DNA of 13,229 bases from Thermoplasmata archaeon (GCA_021806345.1 JAJZXP010000295.1:1-13229); one strand, 5' to 3'. Counted from the stretch's first letter, positions 6,563 through 13,071 are shown. Program-made: numbers and translations. Notes: generated by a model not told the origin, from the letters alone.

Positions 6563-6774
6563 TCAAGAACCTCCATTAGTTCAGCAAACGTCTCTATTTC
6601 TGGATGAGGGTCTGCTACGGAGGAGGCAATATATGAATTGAAGCCAAGTCTAAGAAGCTGAAATTCAAGGAATGAGCAGCTCTGTAGAGACGAACCCGGG
6701 GTTAAATCCGGTCGGCCCCACTCAGTTCTAATCCATCCTTCCTGCACTTCTAAAACTTCTATTTTTCCTTTCAT
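6559..6774 (-). CDS. 71-residue ORF containing the attachment core
   Basis: ATG 6774-6772 overlaps the integrase stop (ATGA), and GGAGG sits about 11 bases upstream inside the integrase 3' end. Codons 14-24 (WIRTEWGRPDL) are the att core read on the minus strand, so part of the protein is antisense tRNA-Ile sequence. The C-terminal part (LEFQLLRLGFNSYIASSV, then ADPHPEIETFAELMEVLE) is protein-like and ends by overlapping the next start. The homologous ORF at the tRNA stops after 26 codons. Recombination at att therefore changes this protein's C-terminus and separates the downstream genes from the integrase transcript. No family is recognised. The N-terminus could be a non-functional leader that merely keeps ribosomes moving through att. 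Confidence 0.55.
   Translation of the reverse strand: MKGKIEVLEVQEGWIRTEWGRPDLTPGSSLQSCSFLEFQLLRLGFNSYIASSVADPHPEIETFAELMEVLE
6704..6734. repeat. Second attachment site (internal att, attP-like)
   Basis: This 31-bp stretch is identical to 231-261: the 17-base tRNA-Ile 3' end plus 14 bases. No complete tRNA precedes it; the left flank only loosely resembles a T arm. The operon reads through it without interruption, as expected for the element's own attP or the junction between two tandem copies. No third copy was found between here and the right edge. Confidence 0.85.
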
Positions 6775-7343
6775 ATGGCTATTGCCTCCTCATATTCGAA
6801 AAAATCATGTTCCTGAACCCCTGTGTATAAATCATATATTTCACCCTGTACGTCTGAACTCAACATATGCGTGTATCTCTGAGTGCTCTTTATGGAACCA
6901 TGGCCAAGATGGATCTGCACCTTTCTCATGTCCACGCCCATTTTAAGCAGTCTAGTTGCACAGTAGTGCCTCATGGCATGTGGATGCAGTTGTGCCACTC
7001 CAGCAGCAATGCCCGCCTCCTTTACCAGTTTCCTGATCACGGCGGGCTTTAATCTTCCATATTCCCCGGTCCAGAGTGCCTTCATATCTGTGTTTTCCCT
7101 GAATTCTTTGACATACCTGTCAATCATTTCCAGTGTAGACGGGGATAATGCTACAAATCTGTCCTTTTCACCCTTTGATGATCGAATGAAGTATCCCTTT
7201 TCTCTTCTTTCGTCAAGGTTCATTTTGAGCAATTCGGATACCCTCATTCCACCTTCTGCAAGGACCCTGATAATCAATGCAGTCTTGAACCACTTCCTCC
7301 GATGAGCTGGTTCCCTAAGATAGTCTCTTAAACTCTCTTTGAA
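6704..7343. repeat. 640-bp direct repeat, right copy
   Basis: This is the gap-free counterpart of 231-870. It covers att, the start of the 71-residue ORF and the last 189 codons of the intact integrase. Confidence 0.9.
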
Positions 7344-7700
7344 CTTCAAACTGCAAGTTCTCAGGACTTCCTTGTATTCCTGCTCACTTGGAAACCATGG
7401 ATCCTGTTCTGCCTCTCTCTTGAACTTTGGTATCCTGACTGTTTGACCGGTAAAATCTACCCATCTGGCAAGATCATTCATCTCAATTCTCATACTATTC
7501 TTCTTCTTTGAGGCTTCAAGCTGAGACGCACAATACTCCCAAAGCCAGGTTTCATCGATATTGAAAGGGTCCATGCCCCTTCTTGCGAACATTGCAACCC
7601 TTGAAACATTTCTTCTTATGGTTTCAGGTGAGTTTGTTGGTAGAAGCTGTACCTTGAACTCACGCAATGCCTTGATAAGCTTTTCTTCATCCACTATCAA
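6771..7700 (-). CDS. Tyrosine integrase (intact)
   Basis: In this 309-residue protein the N-terminal half (about 1-115) is helical, with a core-binding (SAM-like) domain including NSPETIRRNVSRVAMFARRG (23-42) and WLWEYC. The catalytic domain (about 120-285) has R153 in GGMRVSELL, K176 in SSKGEKDR, H241-x2-R244 in HAMRHYCATRLL, H267 in LGHGS and nucleophile Y276 in TQRYTH: the complete R-K-H-R-H-Y set. It should catalyse integration and excision at the tRNA-Ile 3' end; the att core lies 37 bp past its stop. The start is TTG 7700-7698 (overlap TTGA with the zinc-finger frame; AGGAGGT upstream) or GTG two codons later. Being inside an operon that crosses att, its transcript is expected to differ between circular and integrated forms. 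Confidence 0.93.
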   Translation of the reverse strand: MIVDEEKLIKALREFKVQLLPTNSPETIRRNVSRVAMFARRGMDPFNIDETWLWEYCASQLEASKKKNSMRIEMNDLARWVDFTGQTVRIPKFKREAEQDPWFPSEQEYKEVLRTCSLKFKESLRDYLREPAHRRKWFKTALIIRVLAEGGMRVSELLKMNLDERREKGYFIRSSKGEKDRFVALSPSTLEMIDRYVKEFRENTDMKALWTGEYGRLKPAVIRKLVKEAGIAAGVAQLHPHAMRHYCATRLLKMGVDMRKVQIHLGHGSIKSTQRYTHMLSSDVQGEIYDLYTGVQEHDFFEYEEAIAI

Positions 7701-7856
7701 TTTCCGCCGTACCTCCTTTTAGTTCGGTCTTTTAACTTGTTTTGAATGAACTCCCTGTCTGCCTCAATGTCCAGCTGATATCTTGGGCATTCACATTGAT
7801 AGCATTGGCCAGTTAGAAGGTGTTCTGCCTTGACATGTTCACAGATGCAGGGTCAT
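7697..7856 (-). pseudogene. Frameshifted zinc-finger gene
   Basis: AGGAGG and ATG (7856-7854, overlapping the preceding stop as ATGA) open a frame that stops after five codons. One base off, an open frame runs from the CCC at 7850-7852 to a stop at 7697-7699 that overlaps the integrase TTG start. It encodes CICEHVKAEHLLTGQ and then CYQCECPRYQLDIEADR. The cysteines and histidines look like a zinc-binding site. Removing one C of the CCC would give ATG-ACC-TGC and a 53-residue protein beginning MTCICEH, with typical overlaps at both ends. So either a one-base insertion broke the gene, a sequencing error is present, or the frame is reached by frameshifting. Confidence 0.65.
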
Positions 7857-8074
7857 TTCTTGGCCCTCCTGACAGAGAAATGATTCTCCAGGATGTATAA
7901 GAAGAGAAGATAGCCAAGACCAAGGAGAATGGAGCCTTCTATTGCCGAAAATAGGCTGAAATTTAGTGTTTCACTGAGGGATAGGGGCTGGTTGGTTATG
8001 GTGATGCCCGAACCCAATATACCTCCAATAACAATGATTGCCCAGAGTTTTCTGAGATGTATTACTGGCCTCAT
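7853..8074 (-). CDS. Small membrane protein with two helices
   Basis: I use ATG 8074-8072, which overlaps the upstream stop (ATGA), giving 73 residues. An ATG at 8092 would add MEWVEE but has no ribosome site. Hydrophobic spans lie at about 10-27 (LWAIIVIGGILGSGITIT) and 41-62 (LFSAIEGSILLGLGYLLFLY), with a basic C-terminus (RRAKK) likely in the cytoplasm. The function is unknown. It sits in the operon just before the frameshifted zinc-finger gene. Confidence 0.65.
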   Translation of the reverse strand: MRPVIHLRKLWAIIVIGGILGSGITITNQPLSLSETLNFSLFSAIEGSILLGLGYLLFLYILENHFSVRRAKK

Positions 8075-8499
8075 TTCTTCAACCCATTCCATTTAGGCCT
8101 GAATACACCCTTCTGTTCAAGAAATTCATAATTCAGGTTCAGCATTCTTGCTTTGAGGTCCTGTAACTGGGCTGAGCTGATTGGACTTCCAATCCTTATG
8201 AGTGGACCTTCCCTTTGAAGAGAGAAATCGGAAATCAGATCATCTAGGGTTTCATCCTGGTTTTCTGAATCACTGGTATCAGTTTCTGCTTTGATTCCCG
8301 GTTTATCCTTCATCCAGTATATCAATGGAGAATGTGCGTCCTTGTAGACCAACTCAAAGAACCAGCCCGGCGGTGATTGCCCCATGATCGAAGTGAGATC
8401 TTCATAAAGCCAGTTCTTGAGATTCACTGAATACTGGGAGTATTCTTTCAGTAGCTTCCTGAATTCTTCCAAAGAAGATGGCTGCTCTATGGACATCAT
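8071..8499 (-). CDS. Hypothetical protein (142 residues)
   Basis: ATG 8499-8497 follows GGAGGT by six bases and overlaps the upstream stop (ATGATG). The N-terminal 60 residues are helical and aromatic (SLEEFRKLLKEY, NLKNWLYEDL, GWFFELVY). A low-complexity acidic linker (about 72-86, ETDTSDSENQDETLD) separates them from a C-terminal segment with SSAQLQDLKARMLNLNYEFL that looks helical. No known motif is recognised. Two-part architecture with an acidic linker suggests an adaptor or regulatory role, but nothing in the sequence fixes it. Confidence 0.7.
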   Translation of the reverse strand: MMSIEQPSSLEEFRKLLKEYSQYSVNLKNWLYEDLTSIMGQSPPGWFFELVYKDAHSPLIYWMKDKPGIKAETDTSDSENQDETLDDLISDFSLQREGPLIRIGSPISSAQLQDLKARMLNLNYEFLEQKGVFRPKWNGLKK

Positions 8500-8705
8500 T
8501 CTGTGACCTCCAGAACTATCTCAATATATTCTGGTGATTCCTGGTTCTTCTTTTCCCAAGGCTCAAGATTGTAAAATCCCAACGGCGTATGCCCACAGTC
8601 TGGGCATCCCTGATAGTTTGCCTTAAGCTCTTCATCCTTAAGGACTGCTTCAAATTCACAGAATCTGCACTGGCAGTTCAGGACTTCAAAACATTCTGAA
8701 CACAT
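8496..8705 (-). CDS. Cysteine-rich zinc-ribbon protein (69 residues)
   Basis: ATG 8705-8703 overlaps the upstream stop by one base (TGATG), with GGAGGT nine bases before it; a TTG one codon earlier is possible. Cysteines at 2, 5, 11, 13 and 16 and the pair C34-x2-C37 (GCPDCGHTPLG) make at least one zinc ribbon, perhaps two sites. The second half is acidic. Such small zinc proteins are typical of archaeal plasmid and virus operons; the target is unknown. Confidence 0.7.
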   Translation of the reverse strand: MCSECFEVLNCQCRFCEFEAVLKDEELKANYQGCPDCGHTPLGFYNLEPWEKKNQESPEYIEIVLEVTE

Positions 8706-9109
8706 CAAGCATCAACCTCCAGATCGATCCTGTGGCCAGGATCTCTGTTGTATGCCTCAATGAGGTCCTTTCTCCTGTTATTCAGGTGAATAGAGATTTG
8801 TGCGATAGAAGGCCTGCTTTTCGTGGAAACAGATTTCTTCTGATGTGATCCTCCCCTCTTTCCGTTTCCAAGCCTTTCACGCTTCACAGAAAGTGATTTG
8901 CACTTATTGCAGTACTTCGCTCTGTCAGGTCTTGCTCTTGCTTTCGAGATGTTACCGCAGTTCCTGCATTCGAACCTGTACCAGAATCTGGGATCTGGCC
9001 TGCTGGTTTTTACTAGCCCAAGTGCTTCCCTTTCGTTTTCAGTGATAATGGGATTTCCCAAGGAATCAAACTTCATTGGGATTTTGATGTTTATATCCCG
9101 GAGCTTCAT
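8705..9109 (-). CDS. Zinc-ribbon protein with basic C-terminal region
   Basis: In this 134-residue protein a central ribbon has C48-x2-C51 (ECRNCGNISKARARPDRAKY) and C67-x2-C70 (CNKC), 15 residues apart, followed by a strongly basic segment (KRERLGNGKRGGSHQKK). The rest of the C-terminus is predicted helical (IAQISIHLNNRRKDLIEAYN). The basic stretch beside a ribbon suggests DNA or RNA binding. ATG 9109-9107 overlaps the upstream stop (ATGA) with a weak GGAG site. It is an operon member; the partner is unknown. Confidence 0.72.
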   Translation of the reverse strand: MKLRDINIKIPMKFDSLGNPIITENEREALGLVKTSRPDPRFWYRFECRNCGNISKARARPDRAKYCNKCKSLSVKRERLGNGKRGGSHQKKSVSTKSRPSIAQISIHLNNRRKDLIEAYNRDPGHRIDLEVDA

Positions 9110-9393
9110 TGTGCCGGCTCCACGATTTCAAAGGGAAATTCACCGTATATCTTCTGATACCTGGCTAATAGCTTGTTCTGAAGCTTCAGTGAATACCTTA
9201 TGATAGTTTCAGTCCAGTTGTTGTCCCGATTGCTTTTCTTTAGAGCCATCAGGTATCTTATCGATTCCTGAATGTCAAGGATCTCCTTCCTTAGTTTGCT
9301 CTTATTCCTGTAGGAATCAAAGAAAATCCTTTTTAGCCGTCTGTAAATTATAGATAGGTTGTGCAAACCACCATTTATTTTTTTATAATTCAA
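9106..9393 (-). CDS. Basic helical protein (95 residues)
   Basis: The start is TTG 9393-9391 behind GGAGG at seven bases, 15 bp after the regulator's stop; no better ATG exists nearby. The protein is highly charged and nearly all helical (LSIIYRRLKRIFFDSYRNKSK, NWTETIIRYSLKLQNKLLARY), with a basic N-terminal half. No family is recognised. Position directly after the autoregulated ribbon-helix-helix gene makes it the second gene of the operon. Confidence 0.65.
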   Translation of the reverse strand: MNYKKINGGLHNLSIIYRRLKRIFFDSYRNKSKLRKEILDIQESIRYLMALKKSNRDNNWTETIIRYSLKLQNKLLARYQKIYGEFPFEIVEPAQ

Positions 9394-9408
9394 TTTTAAG
9401 CCTCCAAA

Positions 9409-9591
9409 CTAAAATGATTTCTCCTCAACTTCCTTGGTTATCGATTCTAAGTCATTCTCCGAAAGAGAAGAGCTACTGTTCTTCATCATATAACTTATAG
9501 CTTGCCTGAAGACACCAGACCTGTTTATTTCTGGGTGTTTTTCTAACCAGTTGTGTTGTTCATCTGGATATGATAGGGTTATTTTCTTCAT
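9409..9591 (-). CDS. Ribbon-helix-helix (CopG-type) regulator
   Basis: I take ATG 9591-9589 (60 residues) rather than the longer frame to 9630, because MKKITLSYPDEQHNWLEKHP begins with the DNA-contacting strand, as RHH proteins do. Two helices follow (EQHNWLEKH and INRSGVFRQAISYMMK), then an acidic tail. RHH dimers bind palindromic operators. A strong palindrome (9604-9630) covers this gene's own TATA box, so autorepression of the whole downstream operon, including the integrase, is likely. No ribosome site is visible, consistent with a leaderless first gene. Confidence 0.8.
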   Translation of the reverse strand: MKKITLSYPDEQHNWLEKHPEINRSGVFRQAISYMMKNSSSSLSENDLESITKEVEEKSF

Positions 9592-9603
9592 ATTACTTGA
9601 GAA

Positions 9604-9630
9604 GTGAAATTCATTATTAATACATTTCAC
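9604..9630. promoter_or_regulatory. Palindromic operator over the operon promoter
   Basis: GTGAAAT (9604-9610) and ATTTCAC (9624-9630) are perfect inverted arms. Between them ATTA-T-TAAT is itself symmetric about 9617, so only two positions per side (9611-9612 and 9622-9623) break a 27-bp palindrome. It lies 13-39 bases before the RHH start codon. Its core (TATTAATAATG on the minus strand) is the likely TATA box. The natural ligand is the RHH protein encoded next to it. Confidence 0.65.
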
Positions 9631-9647
9631 ATGATAAGTAAATAATA

Positions 9648-9656
9648 CAATTTAAG
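9648..9656 (+). promoter_or_regulatory. Possible TATA box of the winged-helix/ATPase operon
   Basis: CAATTTAAG ends about 24 bases before ATG 9680, the spacing expected for a leaderless transcript starting at or near the ATG. No ribosome site precedes the ATG. The divergent operator lies only 18 bp further upstream, so binding there could affect both directions. Confidence 0.35.
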
Positions 9657-9679
9657 TGTCAAGCAATCATTATTTTTAA

Positions 9680-9997
9680 ATGCCTAGCAAATTTGATGAT
9701 CTTTATAAGAGAACTCCGTTAAGAGCGCTAGAGGGGCAGGCAGGCATTCTCCAGACTTTGATATTTCTGGAAAAAAAAGGAGAAGTAAATTTTCAGAAGA
9801 TAGTCGAGGATGCCGGAATAACGGGAAGATCTCTATACGGATCCCTTGAAAAATTAGGCAAATTGGGTTTGATTAAACAGAGAACTGATAGTACATCGTA
9901 TCCTCCTAAGAATATGATTACCTTAACCGAAAAAGGAAGGAAAATAACAATTAAACTTATAGATATAGAAACTGTATTGAGGGATAGCAATGATTAA
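9680..9997 (+). CDS. Winged helix-turn-helix transcriptional regulator
   Basis: In this 105-residue protein residues 18-75 form a winged helix: QAGILQTLIFLEKKGEVNFQ, a second helix (KIVEDAG), the recognition helix TGRSLYGSLEKLGKLGLI, and a wing with PPKNMITLTEKGRKI. This MarR/PadR-like layout is common in archaeal regulators. It is the first gene of a three-gene set; its stop overlaps the ATPase start by 8 bp, so the two are translated together. In defence cassettes a small winged-helix gene of this kind often controls expression or senses a trigger; that role here is inference. Confidence 0.8.
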   Translation: MPSKFDDLYKRTPLRALEGQAGILQTLIFLEKKGEVNFQKIVEDAGITGRSLYGSLEKLGKLGLIKQRTDSTSYPPKNMITLTEKGRKITIKLIDIETVLRDSND

Positions 9998-11840
9998 TGA
10001 TGCGAATGAACTATCAACCGGAAAAGTGAATGTAAAAATAACTGAGATCGGGCCCATAAAGACATTTTCAGCTAATTTAAGTAACTTGACAGTATTATTG
10101 GGTAAACCAAACTCTGGGAAATCCTATGCTTTAAGGTCAATATACTGGTTTCTTCAAGCCCTAGACCAAAAGGCTGTTAATAGGTTGAGGAACAAATTAA
10201 ATAGCACTGAACATGATTGGCATGAGCTATTGAGTATTAGCAACTCGTCAGAATTTTCAGTAAATTTAAAGAATTATATACTTGACTTAATAGACCAAAT
10301 AATGAACGCTTTCACAGATTCAAATTCAACACGAAGAAAAAAAGCAGAAAGAATTCGTGAATCAGACGACTTGGATGACGTTGGTGTACTTAGAGAATTC
10401 AATGGCGAATTTGACCTTAAATTAAACTTGAATAAGCAACTTTTCACAGAAGATTTCACAGATATTTTTAGAACCTACTTTCGTGAATCTGTAAATTCTG
10501 ATCTAGTTGAAAACACAAAGGTCAATGGAAAGAACATATTGACCATTTTAGAGGATGCGGTTAATTCTATCTTATTACCAATAAAAACTAATTTGGAGGT
10601 GAGCGATGGAAGATATTCTCTTCCAATAATTGTTGAGAATTTGAATGATGAAACTGCTTATACTTTTAGAAGAATTCTTAGGGACATTAGGATCAGACTT
10701 TCATTAATTATGAAGATTAATGAAGTAAACGACTCAATACTGGCAGTGAACGTTAAGGCAACCCTTAAACCTGACTTTGGAGTTTTATTCAGGCGTTTTG
10801 ATAGATACGCAGGGCTCCCAAGGTCGTTCATAGAAGCTTTAAAGCAATACAGAGAAAACATGGAAATCATGGGGACACAAGGAATCCTTGGCGAAAGAAG
10901 GCAAAACCTTAGAACGCTAGGGGGGATTATAAATTCGATTATTAAAAAGCTTGACAATAATTTTTTAGAAATGGTTCTAAACGAATTCAAGTTCACTCTT
11001 CAAAGCCTTACGAATTTAGGTTCAGTCAAATTCATTCCCTATGGAAGAAATGCTATAATTCAGATGAATAATCTTGTAAGTGCTAGTACACCAATTGAAG
11101 AATTATATAATTTGGGAGAGGAATTGGAGAGCATAAAGGGCATACCATACGCGAGTTATTTTGACTGGTTAAATGAAGGCAAATTAAAACTTAAGTCCGG
11201 GGGTGAGGAATTACAGAAATTATTCATTCCAATTATGGGGGGCAAAATCACATTTCTACCTGATCAAGAAACCCTTGGTTATGGCTTTAAAGGTGGTAAA
11301 ATATTAGATTTGGGCCTATCTTCTGCAATGGTAGAAGAGTTAACCGGCCTATTGCTACCAATACTCTCTAGCAGTGAAGGAGAATTACTAATTGTTGAAG
11401 AACCAGAAGCACAGTTACATGTTAGCATCCAGATACTCATGGGGCTATTGCTTATAGCAATTGCAAAAACAAAGAAAGTTAGAATACTATTTTCAACTCA
11501 TAGCGATTTAATCGCTTTAGCGATCCATTATATACTAGACTTAAAACCAGACACGAAGAGTTTAGTAACTCTAATGGAGAATTTATTGCCAGATTTGAAG
11601 GGTGAACATGATAATCTTGTCTCACTTGCAGAGGCCATACAATCTGGTGAAGAGTCACTGACATCTACTATCTTCTACATGAATCGTGATGGTATTTCAC
11701 AGGAAATAATAGGGGATGATTTAGAAAGGGATGTGCCAGGTATTTCAAACACGGTTGAGACTTTCTTCAAATGGGTTGTTTCAGAAATTAAGAGAAGCAG
11801 AGAAAAAAAGTCTAGAACGGTTGATGGAGAAAGAAGGTGA
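9990..11840 (+). CDS. ABC/OLD-like AAA ATPase
   Basis: This 616-residue protein has Walker A GKPNSGKS (38-45) near the N-terminus. A long, mostly helical insertion follows (about 60-400). Then come a signature-like LSSAMVEELTGLL (about 442-454), Walker B ELLIVEEPEAQLH (465-477) with catalytic E471, and a switch strand ending FSTHSDLI (501-508) with H504. This is the head of the SMC/RecF/OLD group (AAA_15/AAA_21-like). There is no Toprim nuclease domain after the head, only about 110 residues, so the catalytic effector is probably the next gene. The ABC signature lacks the usual SGG/SSGE core. Proteins of this build drive several anti-phage systems (OLD, Gabija, PARIS, Septu types) with a separate nuclease. 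GAGGGAT precedes the ATG. Confidence 0.85.
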   Translation: MINDANELSTGKVNVKITEIGPIKTFSANLSNLTVLLGKPNSGKSYALRSIYWFLQALDQKAVNRLRNKLNSTEHDWHELLSISNSSEFSVNLKNYILDLIDQIMNAFTDSNSTRRKKAERIRESDDLDDVGVLREFNGEFDLKLNLNKQLFTEDFTDIFRTYFRESVNSDLVENTKVNGKNILTILEDAVNSILLPIKTNLEVSDGRYSLPIIVENLNDETAYTFRRILRDIRIRLSLIMKINEVNDSILAVNVKATLKPDFGVLFRRFDRYAGLPRSFIEALKQYRENMEIMGTQGILGERRQNLRTLGGIINSIIKKLDNNFLEMVLNEFKFTLQSLTNLGSVKFIPYGRNAIIQMNNLVSASTPIEELYNLGEELESIKGIPYASYFDWLNEGKLKLKSGGEELQKLFIPIMGGKITFLPDQETLGYGFKGGKILDLGLSSAMVEELTGLLLPILSSSEGELLIVEEPEAQLHVSIQILMGLLLIAIAKTKKVRILFSTHSDLIALAIHYILDLKPDTKSLVTLMENLLPDLKGEHDNLVSLAEAIQSGEESLTSTIFYMNRDGISQEIIGDDLERDVPGISNTVETFFKWVVSEIKRSREKKSRTVDGERR

Positions 11841-11844
11841 TCAC

Positions 11845-12378
11845 ATGCCAAGATTAACAAGCGAAATTGGCCAAGATGGAATCTATTATTACGATAATAG
11901 AGAAAATTGTAAGGTTGAGCTTCCAAGAATAGATGTACATGCAATCTTAAATGCGGAATTATTGAATTATCAGGGTGACAAGCATTGTGATTTAATTTTT
12001 ATTGGCTCCGATGGAACATCCCCTTGCGCTTATTTAGTTGAGTTAAGAGATATTAATACTTTGGATGAAGATAAGATAGAAGAAAGGATATCACCGGAGT
12101 TGATATCTAAAAAAGCGGAAGGTTCTCTCTCGATGTTAGAAAGTGAGGTCTTCAAGCTTTACCCAAGTTTTAGGCTAAAGAACGGTTCAATAAGAGTGAC
12201 TTTTGTTATGATTATAGGGTTATCAGCCATAGAATATCTTGCTAAGACTGAGGGCCTATTCAATAGAATTCAAGCAAGATTTTTGTTTCTTTTCAAAAAA
12301 GGAATGGATGCTGGAAGAATTCAGATTTGTGGAAGTGGTGTGCATCACGTTGACGGCCTAAGTTTTGAGTTGGGATAG
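11845..12378 (+). CDS. Candidate PD-(D/E)xK-like effector paired with the ATPase
   Basis: The protein has 177 residues from ATG 11845, which follows AAGGTGATC, a strong match to the 16S anti-SD; the site includes the ATPase stop. The frame is open further left, but that part only shadows the ATPase. E37 in a helix (ILNAELL), D49 in a strand (CDLIFIG) and E66-L-R68 in the next strand (AYLVELRD), followed by K89/K90, resemble the E...D...ExK core of restriction-type nucleases, with R in place of K. The start lies 4 bp past the ATPase stop, so the two are coupled. I recognise no named family. If the fold guess is wrong, it is still an obligate small partner of the ATPase. Confidence 0.65.
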   Translation: MPRLTSEIGQDGIYYYDNRENCKVELPRIDVHAILNAELLNYQGDKHCDLIFIGSDGTSPCAYLVELRDINTLDEDKIEERISPELISKKAEGSLSMLESEVFKLYPSFRLKNGSIRVTFVMIIGLSAIEYLAKTEGLFNRIQARFLFLFKKGMDAGRIQICGSGVHHVDGLSFELG

Positions 12379-12408
12379 AAAAAGGAATAAATAGAATCAT
12401 TGGTGAAC

Positions 12409-12492
12409 CTAAAGCAATTCTATCTCTTCCATCAATTCATTGGCCCTCGCAAGTGCAACTGGAACGTATTTTTTAAATGAATAGTAAGGTTT
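12409..12492 (-). pseudogene. Short remnant of a protein C-terminus
   Basis: A minus-strand frame bounded upstream by TAG (12493-12495) and ending at TAG (12409-12411) encodes 27 residues, ending VPVALARANELMEEIELL. The helical composition looks like a true protein end, but the frame has no start codon and is tiny. It may be a leftover gene end between the ATPase cassette and the membrane-protein gene. Confidence 0.25.
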
Positions 12493-12532
12493 CTATACAA
12501 GTAGACCTTATCATATATAAAGAGGGATCAAA

Positions 12533-12910
12533 TTGACAACGTTTGAAATAGTTCTCGTTTGGTATTCAGTATTCACGTTTGCTTCAATCATTGCCATTTT
12601 CAGCATTTTGTGGTTCGGAAGGCTACTGGAAATAACGAAGTCACAACTGAAGTTAGCAATGGGAATTAGTATCATATTGGCGTTCAGTGCCTCTGTTTAT
12701 GCGTTCATTAGCACGACTAGCCAGCCAATCCCATACCCTCCCATTTACGTGGGGTTTAAGACATATTTCTATGCTGTAGCTTCATTCGTGTTTATATGTC
12801 TACCCTATTTCCTTATAGCAGGGAGAAGGAACATGATTGAAAAATACAACATAGATATAAGAAACAAATGGCCTTGGCAGATAAAAAAGTTAAAAAATTC
12901 ACTGAGATAA
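12533..12910 (+). CDS. Small membrane protein with three helices
   Basis: The start is TTG 12533-12535 behind GAGGGATC; no ATG precedes the first helix. The 125 residues contain spans at about 6-28, 41-60 and 76-97, and a basic cytoplasmic tail (RRN...NKWPWQIKKLKNSLR). An extracytoplasmic loop between the second and third spans carries QPIPYPPIY. No family is recognised. A TATA-like CATATATAA (12512-12520) lies just upstream and a terminator follows, so it is probably its own transcription unit and not part of the ATPase operon. Confidence 0.6.
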   Translation: MTTFEIVLVWYSVFTFASIIAIFSILWFGRLLEITKSQLKLAMGISIILAFSASVYAFISTTSQPIPYPPIYVGFKTYFYAVASFVFICLPYFLIAGRRNMIEKYNIDIRNKWPWQIKKLKNSLR

Positions 12911-12930
12911 GTTTAGTCCCAGTAAGTAAC

Positions 12931-12956
12931 CTTGCCAATATTAGTGTAATGGCAAG
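12931..12956 (+). terminator. Terminator after the membrane-protein gene
   Basis: CTTGCCA (12931-12937) and TGGCAAG (12950-12956) form a perfect 7-bp stem with a 12-base loop, 20 bp after the stop at 12910. It is followed by ATTATTTTTATTG. Confidence 0.5.
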
Positions 12957-13071
12957 ATCGCAATTATTTTTATTGAATGATATTAAAATAAAGGCGGCTT
13001 AATAGTCAAAAAACATCCAATGTTTGTTAGATTAGTGGCATTGTTGTGAAATTACCTTCATCAGAATGCAT

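Noticed and set aside
8898..9203. Plus-strand frame of 101 codons
   Set aside because: It overlaps two well-supported minus-strand operon genes, has no ribosome site and looks like an antisense shadow.
9592..9630. N-terminal extension of the RHH regulator
   Set aside because: It would place 13 extra residues before the DNA-binding strand and turn the palindromic operator and TATA box into coding sequence.
11731..11844. Longer N-terminus for the 177-residue ATPase partner
   Set aside because: The extension lies entirely within the ATPase coding sequence. ATG 11845 has the strong AAGGTGATC ribosome site and gives normal operon spacing; ATG 11824 has no comparable site.
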